From assembly GCF_029167625.1 (NCBI RefSeq), contig NZ_CP119145.1, positions 3,906,001-3,970,000 on the forward strand: a DNA stretch of 64,000 nt. Reading direction: 5' to 3'. Below the pieces are notes generated by a model that had not been told where the DNA came from, made no database searches, and saw nothing but the letters and a program-made list of their open reading frames with translations. A program made the position numbers and the translations under genes. Below, one piece after another: positions 10,116 to 17,248 of the stretch (positions within the stretch are counted from its first letter, which is position 1; each line of letters opens with the position of its first letter). Origin of the DNA: Streptomyces sp. AM 4-1-1 (lineage in GTDB: Bacteria; Actinomycetota; Actinomycetes; Streptomycetales; Streptomycetaceae).

Positions 10116-11027
10116 TCAGGTGTGTACGGGTTGTCTGGAGTCGGCCTGAGGTTCGGCCGGTTTCGGACGCTTCTGCCGGGGCTGGGCGAGCACCACCGCG
10201 GTGATCACGGCCGCCGCACCCACGAACTGGAGGGCGGTCAGCGACTGGTCCAGTACGAGATAGCCGAGGACGGTCGCGGCCAGCGGTGAGGCGAAGCTCA
10301 GGAAGGAGACGGCGAGGGCGGGCAGCCGCTCCACGCCGCGGAACCAGATCGCGTAGGCGAACAGGGCGCCGATCAGGCCGAGATAGGCGAATCCGATGAG
10401 GTTGTGGCCGTTGACGCTGCCGGGCAGTCCTTCGCCGATCAGGGTCACGGGCAGCAGGACCAGCCCGCCGACGGTGAGCTGCCAGCCGGTGAAGGTCAGC
10501 AGGCCGACGCCCTCCGGTCTGCCCCACTTCTTGGTGAGCACGATCCCGGAGGCCATGCTCACCGCGCCCAGCAGACCGGCTCCGACGCCGACGGCGTCCA
10601 GTTCGGCCTGTGGTCGCAGGACGAGCAGCCCCACACCTACGACCCCGAACACGCTCGCCACCACGTGGACGGGTTTGATCTTGTCCTTCAGCAGCAGCGC
10701 CGACAGGAAGAGCACGATCATCGGCTGGACGGACATCACCAGCGCCGCGACCCCGCCCGGCAGGTGGTAGGCGGCGACGAACAGCAGGTAGAAGAAGGCG
10801 CCGATGTTCAGGACGCCGAGGACGAGCGCCCGCCACCACCACATGCCGCGGGGCAGGGTGCGGCCGACTGCCATCAGCACCAGGCCGGCGGGCAGGGCGC
10901 GGACCACCGAGGCCAGCAACGGCCGGTCGGGGGGCAGGAGTTCGGTGGTGACGACGTAGGTGGAGCCCCAGATGAGCGGGGCGAGAGCGGTGAGAGCGGA
11001 GTCTGTCGCGACTCGGTTGGACTTCAC
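10116..11027 (-). CDS. EamA/DMT-family exporter
   Basis: 303 residues, strongly hydrophobic throughout, with about ten membrane segments in two similar halves as in drug/metabolite transporters (LAPLIWGSTYVVTTELLPP, VLGVLNIGAFFYLLFVAAY, then AYLGLIGALFAYAIWF and FLSFASPLAATVLGYLVL). The start is a GTG at 11027 whose GTGA overlaps the upp stop codon; a longer frame upstream is the shadow of upp. It lies immediately before the NRPS gene. It is probably the efflux pump for the cluster's product, matching the transporter that accompanies UPRTase in minimycin self-protection. Substrate is inferred. Confidence 0.88.
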   Translation of the reverse strand: MKSNRVATDSALTALAPLIWGSTYVVTTELLPPDRPLLASVVRALPAGLVLMAVGRTLPRGMWWWRALVLGVLNIGAFFYLLFVAAYHLPGGVAALVMSVQPMIVLFLSALLLKDKIKPVHVVASVFGVVGVGLLVLRPQAELDAVGVGAGLLGAVSMASGIVLTKKWGRPEGVGLLTFTGWQLTVGGLVLLPVTLIGEGLPGSVNGHNLIGFAYLGLIGALFAYAIWFRGVERLPALAVSFLSFASPLAATVLGYLVLDQSLTALQFVGAAAVITAVVLAQPRQKRPKPAEPQADSRQPVHT

Positions 11028-11689
11028 TGGTGCACTGCCGAATCCGTTGTGCCGAAGAACCGGTCGCCGAAGTCGCCGATTCCGGGAACCATGAACGCGT
11101 TCTCGTTGAGACGGTCCTCGATCGCCGATGTGACGATCTTGACCCTGGGGTGTTTGCGGCAGACGGTGTGTATGCCTTCGGGGGCGGTGAGGAAGTTGAC
11201 GAACACGATGTTCTCCTCCCGTACGCCGGCGTCGAGGAGGACACCGATCGCGGTGAGAGCGCTGCCTCCGGTCGCGAGCATCGGCTCCAGCAGGAGTACG
11301 TGGCGCTCGGCGATGTCGTCCGGCAGGTGCGAGTAGTACAGGTGCGGGAGCTTGGTCTTCTTGTCCCGCTGGATGAGGATCTTGCCGATCCGGATGCCGG
11401 GGTGGATGTCCCGCAGCTCCGCCTCCATCGACTCGCCGGCCCGGATGACGGGGACGGCGCACAGCTTCGTGGCGAACGTCAGACCGTCGTAGGTCTCGCC
11501 GACGGGGGTGGTGACCTCGTGCTTGTCGAACGGGAGGAGGTCGAGGCCCGCTTCGAGCAGCAGGCGCATGATGCGCCGGGAGTAGAAGACGAAGTCCGCG
11601 CGGGGAGCTTCGCGGTCGCGGATGATGGTGTGCATGGCCCGCAGCTGGTTCGTCTGCGGGAGTAAGTGGACGTTGTGGCCGACGGTCAT
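11024..11689 (-). CDS. upp: Uracil phosphoribosyltransferase, cluster-borne
   Basis: 221 residues; converts uracil and PRPP to UMP. The PRPP-binding loop appears as LEPMLATGGSA, preceded by YYSHLPDDIAER, with the C-terminal uracil-binding region PGIGDFGDRFFGT; the length is typical. It starts with ATG at 11689. Codon 9 is TTA (11663-11665), rare in Streptomyces and usually found in genes under bldA control. The next gene (EamA exporter) overlaps by four bases. Streptomyces have a general upp elsewhere, so this copy is probably pathway-specific: in the minimycin pathway a UPRTase raises the UMP pool to compete with the toxic C-nucleotide. The same role is inferred here. Confidence 0.95.
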   Translation of the reverse strand: MTVGHNVHLLPQTNQLRAMHTIIRDREAPRADFVFYSRRIMRLLLEAGLDLLPFDKHEVTTPVGETYDGLTFATKLCAVPVIRAGESMEAELRDIHPGIRIGKILIQRDKKTKLPHLYYSHLPDDIAERHVLLLEPMLATGGSALTAIGVLLDAGVREENIVFVNFLTAPEGIHTVCRKHPRVKIVTSAIEDRLNENAFMVPGIGDFGDRFFGTTDSAVHQ

Positions 11690-11814
11690 GACTACCTGCC
11701 TGTCGTTGGACGGGGACCGGGTCCGGGCGCACGGGGGCCGGGGCTCGTGGCTCGCGGCTCGTGGCCCGGGTCCGGTACCGGGGCTCGGCTCGGTTCCGGT
11801 GGCGGGGTGGTGTC

Positions 11815-12498
11815 TCAGCCGATCTCGGCGAAGGCGAGGCGGGACTCCGCGACGAACTTCGCGACCTTCGCGCGGTCCTTGCGGCGGTCGGCGCCCTCCA
11901 GGCCGGTGTGCGCGTCGACCGCGGCGGGCCGTACGGCGCGGATCGCGGCGGCGACGTTCTCCGGGTTCAGACCGCCCGCCATCATCAGCGGCTTCGGCGA
12001 GCGGCGGACCAGCTCCGCGCTGACCGACCAGTCGTGGGTCAGGCCGGTGGCACCCTTGGCGCCGGTCGCGGGGTTGAACGTGTCGGTGATGAACATGTCC
12101 ACCGAGTCGGCCACCTCGTCCACGAGGTTCAGCAGCTCCTCGGCGTTGTCCTCACGGACCACCAGGCTCTTGAGGACGTACAGGTCGGGGCGGTTCGCCT
12201 TGAGCTTGGCGAGCTGGACCCGCTCCACGTCACCGTGGAGCTGCACCGCTCTCACCCCGAGCTGGCTGGTGAAGGCGCTGATCTCGTCGGCGTCGGTGAG
12301 GTAGCTGATCAGGACCCCTGCCTGCGGCGCCGTGAGTCCGCCGATGATGCGGGTGGCCGCCGACTCGGTGATGTCGTCCTTGCCGGACGGCAGGCGGAGG
12401 GGGAAGCCGAGCCAGTCCACGCCCTCCTCGACGAGCATCGCCGCCTCCTCGGCGTCGATGATCCCGGCGACCTGTACCAGATTCTTCACATCAGACAT
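11815..12498 (-). CDS. TrpF-like (phosphoribosylanthranilate isomerase fold) protein with altered active site
   Basis: 227 residues with the whole TrpF barrel pattern: AVQLHGD, ITDTFNPATGAKG, HDWS, MAGGLNPENV and a C-terminal DAHTGLE in place of DVSSGVE. The N-terminal catalytic motif K-I-C-G of TrpF reads Q-V-A-G here, so the general-base cysteine is alanine and the lysine is lost; the arginine-bearing S-K-R loop reads S-G-K-D-D. The aspartate of the L-D-T motif is kept (ITDT). Streptomyces normally have no trpF because PriA does both HisA and TrpF reactions, so this is unlikely to serve tryptophan synthesis. The ATG at 12498 has AAGGG about 8 bases upstream. It may bind a phosphoribosylated pathway intermediate and catalyse another isomerisation; function unknown. 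Confidence 0.85.
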   Translation of the reverse strand: MSDVKNLVQVAGIIDAEEAAMLVEEGVDWLGFPLRLPSGKDDITESAATRIIGGLTAPQAGVLISYLTDADEISAFTSQLGVRAVQLHGDVERVQLAKLKANRPDLYVLKSLVVREDNAEELLNLVDEVADSVDMFITDTFNPATGAKGATGLTHDWSVSAELVRRSPKPLMMAGGLNPENVAAAIRAVRPAAVDAHTGLEGADRRKDRAKVAKFVAESRLAFAEIG

Positions 12499-12678
12499 GG
12501 TGTTTCCCTTTGGTCCGTGGTGGGTGGGGGCAGCACGAAGTCCCCCGTGGCGGTGCTGGGTGTGTACCTGCGCGGATCAGGTGGGGCTGGTGGATCGGGT
12601 GGGGCGGATGGCGCGGCGGATCGGGGGACGGCCCGGGGGTGGCCCGAGCGGTCCGGCGGTCCGGTGGTCCGGTGAAGG
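12499..12678. other. 180-bp gap inside the leftward operon
   Basis: GC-rich spacer between the nitroreductase and TrpF-like genes with repeats of GGTGGTCCGG and CGGATCGGG type. No convincing promoter or gene was seen. It might hold an internal promoter for the trpF-like/upp genes, but nothing in the sequence shows it. Confidence 0.3.
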
Positions 12679-13353
12679 TCAGGCGCGCTCGGGCGTGTAG
12701 CCGTGGCCGTACGTGCCGTCGAAGGCGTTGCGCCCGAGCGGCCGGCGGCCGGGGTGCCTGCGGTTCTCCGCGGGCTTGCCGACCGGCAGCAGCAGCGCGA
12801 TGTGCAGGTCGTCGCGGTCCTCGATGCCGATGACCTGCTTGACCTTGGCCTCGTCCCACCCGTTCATCGGGGAGGTGGCGAGACCCATGGAGGCGGCGAC
12901 GATCATGGCGTGTGTGGCGGCGATCATGGCGTCCTTGATCGCGCACTCACGCAGCAGACCGCGCTTCTCCTGATCCTCGTAGAAATCCAGGGTGGCCTGC
13001 GGGAATCCGGCGATGTACTGGTCGTTCCACGCGCCGTTGCGTCCCGCCTGGCCGTGGATGTCGCTCAGATCCTCGCTCCACGCCCTGCTGGAGCCGACGA
13101 ACACCAACGTCACCGGAGCCTCCTCCGGATGCGGCTGGCCGCCGGTGGCCCAGGTGAGGCCGGAGCGGCCCCGCTGATCGGAGACAACGACCACGGAACG
13201 TGCCTGGATGTTGAAGCTGGAGGGTGCCTCCAGCGTCAGTTCCAGCAGTTCGGTGAGCTGGGCTGCCGGAATCCGGTCCGGTAGGTAGTGACGGACCGCG
13301 CGACGAGCGTGGATGGCCTGCGGCACTGTCAGTGGGGCGTTGTCCTCGGTCAT
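12679..13353 (-). CDS. Nitroreductase-family flavoprotein
   Basis: About 224 residues of the FMN-dependent nitroreductase fold: AIHARRAVRHYLPDRIP (phosphate-binding Arg-Arg-Ala-Val-Arg near residue 18), LELTLEAPSSFNIQ, the central helix AIKDAMIAATHAMIVAASMGL and IALLLPVGKP near the C-terminus. Such enzymes move electrons from NAD(P)H to quinones, nitro groups or unsaturated rings. The ATG at 13353 is taken; a GTG three codons earlier lacks a clear site too, so the message may be nearly leaderless. It is the first gene of the leftward operon and divergent from a MarR regulator, across a 144-base region holding five CTAAGG repeats. It could reduce or oxidise a pathway intermediate or act in redox defence. 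Confidence 0.85.
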   Translation of the reverse strand: MTEDNAPLTVPQAIHARRAVRHYLPDRIPAAQLTELLELTLEAPSSFNIQARSVVVVSDQRGRSGLTWATGGQPHPEEAPVTLVFVGSSRAWSEDLSDIHGQAGRNGAWNDQYIAGFPQATLDFYEDQEKRGLLRECAIKDAMIAATHAMIVAASMGLATSPMNGWDEAKVKQVIGIEDRDDLHIALLLPVGKPAENRRHPGRRPLGRNAFDGTYGHGYTPERA

Positions 13354-13374
13354 GACAACCACGGTAGAGGTGTT

Positions 13375-13490
13375 TTAGGACTAAGGCAAGGCCAATGCTC
13401 GACGCTAAGGTAAATAGTTGAGCGCTAAGGATGATGATCGAGACAACTTTCGGCGAGGCGATACCTCAACGCTAAGGAAGTCGACTAAGG
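13375..13490. promoter_or_regulatory. Divergent promoter with five CTAAGG repeats, probable MarR operator array
   Basis: CTAAGG occurs at 13381, 13405, 13425, 13472 and 13485, with a further TTAGGA at 13375. Most copies carry the longer form CGCTAAGG(A/T) or GACTAAGG. Six such words in about 115 bases of very GC-rich DNA are far beyond chance. The last one merges with the AAGGTGA ribosome binding site of the marR gene, so bound repressor would also hide its start. They are likely binding sites of the MarR regulator encoded alongside. Confidence 0.6.
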
Positions 13491-13497
13491 TGACCAC

Positions 13498-14001
13498 ATG
13501 GCTGACCACGTAGATCACGTACTGGCGCAGTGGGCGGAACAAGCCCCGGCGCTGGACGCCTCACCCATGGCCGTCATCGGCCGGATCAAGCGCCTCGCCC
13601 AGATCGTCGAGGGCGAGCTGCGCACCACCTACAACGAGCACGGGCTCGACGCCGCGGCCTTCGACGTACTGGCCACACTGCGGCGCAGTCCTCCGCCCCA
13701 CCGGCTGACACCCGCCGAACTCATGCGCGCGTCGATGGTCACCTCGGGTGCCATCACGCAACGGCTGGACCGGCTCGAAGGGCGGGGGCTGGTGACCCGG
13801 ACCCGCAGCCAGCTGGACGGGCGCAGCTTCAGCGTCGCGCTCACCGACGAGGGCCTGGCGCTCATCGACAACGCGCAGATCGACAACGTCGGGGCGCAGG
13901 GCCGGCTGCTCGTCGGTCTCACCCCCGCTCAGCGGGACCGGCTCGCGAGGGATCTCCGGCGCCTGCTGGAGTCTCTTGGCGACACCGATCAGTTCAGGTA
14001 G
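13498..14001 (+). CDS. MarR-family transcriptional regulator
   Basis: 167 residues with a MarR winged helix: AAFDVLATLRRSPPPHRLTPAELM leading into the recognition helix MVTSGAITQRLDRLEGRGLVTR, then the wing TRSQLDGRSFSVALTDEG. MarR proteins are dimers that usually repress a divergent gene and release DNA on binding a phenolic or oxidising ligand. AAGGTGA lies 5 bases before the ATG. It faces the nitroreductase gene that heads the ten-gene leftward operon and is followed by a strong intrinsic terminator, so it is transcribed alone. It is the obvious candidate for local control of the cluster, besides bldA. Confidence 0.92.
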   Translation: MADHVDHVLAQWAEQAPALDASPMAVIGRIKRLAQIVEGELRTTYNEHGLDAAAFDVLATLRRSPPPHRLTPAELMRASMVTSGAITQRLDRLEGRGLVTRTRSQLDGRSFSVALTDEGLALIDNAQIDNVGAQGRLLVGLTPAQRDRLARDLRRLLESLGDTDQFR

Positions 14002-14037
14002 TCCTGAGGTCGGACCGGGTTCGAACCGACCCGCGCC

Positions 14038-14085
14038 GGAAACGGACCGCGCCCACTCGTGGAGGGCGCGGTCCGTTTCCTTTTT
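14038..14085 (+). terminator. Intrinsic terminator of the marR gene
   Basis: Perfect 17-bp stem: arm 14038-14054, 9-base loop, arm 14064-14080, followed directly by TTTTT. It begins 36 bases after the marR stop codon. Confidence 0.92.
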
Positions 14086-14492
14086 CAGGCGCCAACCCCC
14101 CCGGGGTCGGTGCATGGCGCAAGGTAGCGCTTTCCCGCGTTCACTCCCAGCGCCTTATCGGCCAACCGCGCCGAAAATTGCGCCTTTCTGACAAGTTCGG
14201 TCTGCCGCCGACGGCTAAATCATCACAACTTGACAAGGTGGCCGTGCTTCCGCTTGGGGACTGTGTCAGAGGACTATGCCGGGCCGTCGTGGGGTGCGGG
14301 CCGCACCCGATCGAGTGGTGTGCCGTCCGCATCGTGGACGCGGTGAAGGGATTCGCGCCAATGTCGGTGCCGGCGGTCGCGCGTCACCGGGTCGGAACGT
14401 TCGGCGAGGAAAGGGCTGTTGGCGCCGGTTTCGGTGCGTAGTGATCGTCACTACCAGGTGACGTGCCCCGGCATCGGTAATTTCCCGAAGGA
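14086..14492. other. Non-coding region upstream of the chitinase promoter
   Basis: About 400 bases with lower GC than the surroundings in parts (for example the CTAAATCATCACAACTTGACAAGG stretch is near 14214). No frame in it has a start with a ribosome binding site and codon bias. TTGACA-like words at about 14230 could be an additional promoter, without a convincing -10 box. Confidence 0.4.
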
Positions 14493-14535
14493 TGGTCTAG
14501 ACCTTGACAGGTCCAGACCATCCGGATTGAGTACG
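14493..14535 (+). promoter_or_regulatory. Chitinase promoter with paired 12-bp repeats around a -35 box
   Basis: TGGTCTAGACCT (14493-14504) and AGGTCCAGACCA (14509-14520) flank and overlap a consensus -35 TTGACA (14504-14509). This is the arrangement known for Streptomyces chitinase promoters: 12-bp repeats that mediate chitin induction and glucose repression, similar in sequence to DasR operators. GAGTAC near 14530 is a weak -10. The gene starts 60 bases downstream. Confidence 0.8.
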
Positions 14536-14595
14536 GGGCACCCCCCATGGCGGTGTGCCGACTCGTGCGGTGTACCGCGCCGAAGGAGTGATCAC

Positions 14596-15510
14596 GTGTT
14601 CAGACGAATCATCAGCCTGCTGGCCGCCCTCGGGGCGGTCGTGGCGACGATCGTCGTCCTCCCCGCGACTCTCGCGTCCGCGGCGGTGGCCTGCACAACC
14701 CCCTGGAGCGCTTCGTCCGTATACACCGGAGGTGGCGCCGCTTCGTACAACGGCCACAACTGGTCGGCCAAGTGGTGGACCCAGAACGAGACCCCGGGCA
14801 AGTCCGACGTCTGGGCCGACAAGGGTGCCTGCGGCACCGGCGGCGGTGACAACGGCGGCGGCGGTGACAACGGTGGCGGCGGCAACACCTCGGGCTTCGT
14901 CGTCAGCGAGGCGCAGTTCAACCAGATGTTCCCGAACCGGAACCCCTTCTACACGTACGCCGGCCTGACCGACGCGCTGAAGGCGTACCCGGCCTTCGCG
15001 AAGACCGGCAGCGACACGGTCAAGCGCCAGGAGGCGGCGGCGTTCCTCGCCAACGTCAGCCACGAGACGGGTGGCCTGGTGTACGTGGTCGAGCAGAACA
15101 CGGCCAACTACCCCCACTACTGCGACGCCAACCAGCCCTACGGCTGCCCGGCGGGCCAGGCCGCGTACTACGGACGCGGTCCGATCCAGCTCAGCTGGAA
15201 CTTCAACTACAAGGCGGCCGGTGACGCGCTCGGCATCGACCTGCTGCACAACCCGTCGCTGGTCCAGACGAACGCGTCGGTGGCCTGGCAGACCGGCCTC
15301 TGGTACTGGAACACGCAGAACGGTCCCGGCACGATGACCGCCCACAACGCCATCGTCAACGGCGCCGGCTTCGGTCAGACGATCTGGGCCATCAACGGTT
15401 CGCTGGAGTGCAACGGCGGCAACCCCGCCCAGGTCCAGAGCCGCATCGACCGCTACCAGGCGTTCGTTCAGATCCTCGGCACCACCCCCGGCTCGAACCT
15501 GAGCTGCTGA
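14596..15510 (+). CDS. Secreted GH19 chitinase with N-terminal chitin-binding domain
   Basis: 304 residues; hydrolyses chitin outside the cell. The N-terminus MFRRIISLLAALG plus a hydrophobic run ending ATLASAA is a Sec signal peptide. Residues about 32-75 are a carbohydrate-binding module of the CBM5/12 type (rich in Trp and Tyr: NWSAKWWTQNETPG), followed by a glycine/asparagine linker (about 77-96) and a GH19 catalytic domain. The catalytic glutamate is Glu157 in NVSHETGG; YYGRGPIQLSWNFNY and WYWNTQNGPG are GH19 hallmarks. The GTG start has GAAGGAG 7 bases upstream. The promoter carries the chitinase-type direct repeats. It belongs with the chiF/chiG group and is unrelated to the neighbouring cluster. 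Confidence 0.95.
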   Translation: MFRRIISLLAALGAVVATIVVLPATLASAAVACTTPWSASSVYTGGGAASYNGHNWSAKWWTQNETPGKSDVWADKGACGTGGGDNGGGGDNGGGGNTSGFVVSEAQFNQMFPNRNPFYTYAGLTDALKAYPAFAKTGSDTVKRQEAAAFLANVSHETGGLVYVVEQNTANYPHYCDANQPYGCPAGQAAYYGRGPIQLSWNFNYKAAGDALGIDLLHNPSLVQTNASVAWQTGLWYWNTQNGPGTMTAHNAIVNGAGFGQTIWAINGSLECNGGNPAQVQSRIDRYQAFVQILGTTPGSNLSC

Positions 15511-15541
15511 GGTCCTGGACCTTCAGTTCCCCCCACCCGAC

Positions 15542-15640
15542 AGGGGGCGCGCCCGGCCGAGAAGGCCGGGCCCGCCCCCTGCTCCGGTATCCGGGCCTCG
15601 CCCGTGGTCCGGCCTCCGCTCCGGCACCGGAGCGGAGGCC
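15542..15640. terminator. Two hairpins between convergent chitinase and clamp genes
   Basis: A 17-bp stem with one mismatch at 15542-15580 and a perfect stem at 15611-15640 (14-base arms, loop CA) lie between convergent genes. Both are GC-only stems without T-runs and would serve either direction. Confidence 0.75.
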
Positions 15641-15656
15641 GCGCCTTCTCGCCGAG

Positions 15657-16841
15657 TCAGACCAACGGCTTGATGGACATCAGCAGATGCCGATGCGTGC
15701 CGACACCCGCGTCGCCCGCGTCACCTCCGTCGCCCGCGTCACCCGACTTCGTACCCGACCCCGCTCCCGTACCCGCCCCCGTCGCGGACGCGGGAAGCCC
15801 GGTGAGCATCGCCCGCTGACCGGGCCCCGCCAACTGGAAGCGGACGACGGGCTCCTCGAACGAGGCCAGGGCGTCCATCAGGTACGAGGGGTTGAACGCG
15901 ACGGTCATGTCGGCGGCCCCCTCCAGGACGGCCGGCAGCCGCTGCGACGCCACATCGTCCTCGTACCCCGCCTGGAGAAGCACCGAGTCGCCCGTGAACG
16001 CGAGCTGGAGCGGGCTGTCGCCGTCCGCGACCACCGCGACCCGCTTGACCGCCTCCGTCAGCGACTCACGGTCGGTCACCGCCACCACCGGGTCGGCCAT
16101 CGCGAACAGCTTGTCGTGGCGCGGCAGTCGCCCGTCGAGGAGACGCACCGTCGTACGCGCCCCGGCGTTCTCGAACCCGGCCGATCCGCCGTCCAGCGCC
16201 ACCCGGACCGTGCCCGCCCGGCCGAGCGAGCGCGCGATCTCCGTCAGCCGCCGGGCCGACACCACCACGTCCGCCGACACGTCCGCCTCCAGCGGCTTCC
16301 ACGGCAGGGTGCGCACGGCGAAGCGGTACCGGTCCGTGGCCGCCAGCGTCATGGTGTCGCCGTCGAGGCCCAGCCGGATGCCGGTCAGCGTGGGCAGGGT
16401 GTCGTCCCGCCCCGCCGCGACCGCCACATGGGATACGGCGGCGGCGAACGCCTCCGCGTCGACCTCACCGCGCACCGGGGGCAGCGGTGGCAGGGACGGG
16501 TAGTCGTCCAGCGGCAGCACCGAGAGCCCGAACCGGGCACCGCCGCCCGTCACCGTGAACCGCGCCGCCTCCACCGCGCACTCCACCGGGCCGTCCGACA
16601 GCACCCGGCAGATGTCGAGCAGCCGTCGCCCCATGACCAGGACCTTCCCGGCCCGCGCGGTCTCCGCCTCGACCTCGACGCACGCCGACGCCTCGTAGTC
16701 GAGGCCGGAGATGCGCAGCGATCCGCCGTCCGCCTCCAGCAACAGCCCGCCCAGCACCGGGACGGGCGACCGGGTGGGAAGCACCCGCGCCGCCCAGGCG
16801 ACGGCATCGGTCAGTGCGCTGCGCTCGATCCGGAACTCCAT
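15657..16841 (-). CDS. DNA polymerase III beta-clamp paralogue (DnaN-like)
   Basis: 394 residues with the three-domain plan of the sliding clamp: MEFRIERSALTDAVAWAARVLPTR, LPTLTGIRLGL, ATDRYRFAVR, MTVAFNPSYLMDAL and a C-terminal HLLMSIKPLV that stands for the clamp's Y-L-L-M-P motif. The conserved proline of that motif is serine and a Gly/Asp/Ala-rich insert of about 30 residues (after LTGLPAS) precedes it. The gene is away from dnaA/recF, so it is an accessory clamp, as seen in Streptomyces. The ATG at 16841 has GAGAGG upstream. It may serve a specialised polymerase; target not evident. Confidence 0.88.
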   Translation of the reverse strand: MEFRIERSALTDAVAWAARVLPTRSPVPVLGGLLLEADGGSLRISGLDYEASACVEVEAETARAGKVLVMGRRLLDICRVLSDGPVECAVEAARFTVTGGGARFGLSVLPLDDYPSLPPLPPVRGEVDAEAFAAAVSHVAVAAGRDDTLPTLTGIRLGLDGDTMTLAATDRYRFAVRTLPWKPLEADVSADVVVSARRLTEIARSLGRAGTVRVALDGGSAGFENAGARTTVRLLDGRLPRHDKLFAMADPVVAVTDRESLTEAVKRVAVVADGDSPLQLAFTGDSVLLQAGYEDDVASQRLPAVLEGAADMTVAFNPSYLMDALASFEEPVVRFQLAGPGQRAMLTGLPASATGAGTGAGSGTKSGDAGDGGDAGDAGVGTHRHLLMSIKPLV

Positions 16842-17248
16842 GGCGGGCCTCTCGTCGGTCGGGTCGGTCGGGGACACTCCTTGTGCGTGCACCGACGCTA
16901 TGTGCCGCCACTGACAACGACGCCGCTGCCCGGGTTCTGGTGGTCGTGACGGCCCGGCCACTGACCGGCAGCCTCATCGGCTGACGCGCCCTGCTGGGCC
17001 GCCGGTCGATCACGACCCACCGGTTGACCGGTTGACCGGGGCGTCGGCCGATGGGACTGCCGGCCATCACGATCCACCGTCGCTCCCGCCTCGTTCGCCC
17101 CCGTTCGGCGGAGGCCGCATCCGTTCGGCGGAGCCCGCGCCGGATACGCGTCGTGTTTTGCGCGGTAAGGGAAGGGAACGCGCGGTAGGGCGCTCTTCGT
17201 CCCCGCGCGCGACCGAAAGCCCGCTCCACCCTGTGCCCCGGAGGCCCC
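16842..17248. other. Divergent intergenic region between clamp and P450 genes
   Basis: 407 bases with no gene seen. It contains CCGGTTGACCGGTTGACCGG-type direct repeats (about 17019-17039), a duplicated CCGTTCGGCGGAG (about 17101 and 17121) and a duplicated GCGCGGTA (about 17159 and 17179). These could be regulatory; no clear promoter boxes were found. Confidence 0.4.

Noticed and set aside
11815..12498. Ordinary trpF for tryptophan synthesis
   Set aside because: Catalytic Cys and Lys are replaced, no trp genes are near, and Streptomyces use PriA.
2756..14001. Plain indigoidine cluster (indA/indC)
   Set aside because: Not excluded, but upp, prs, exporter, TrpF-like and OYE genes go beyond a pigment cluster and no indB-type phosphatase is present; the nucleoside reading explains more genes.
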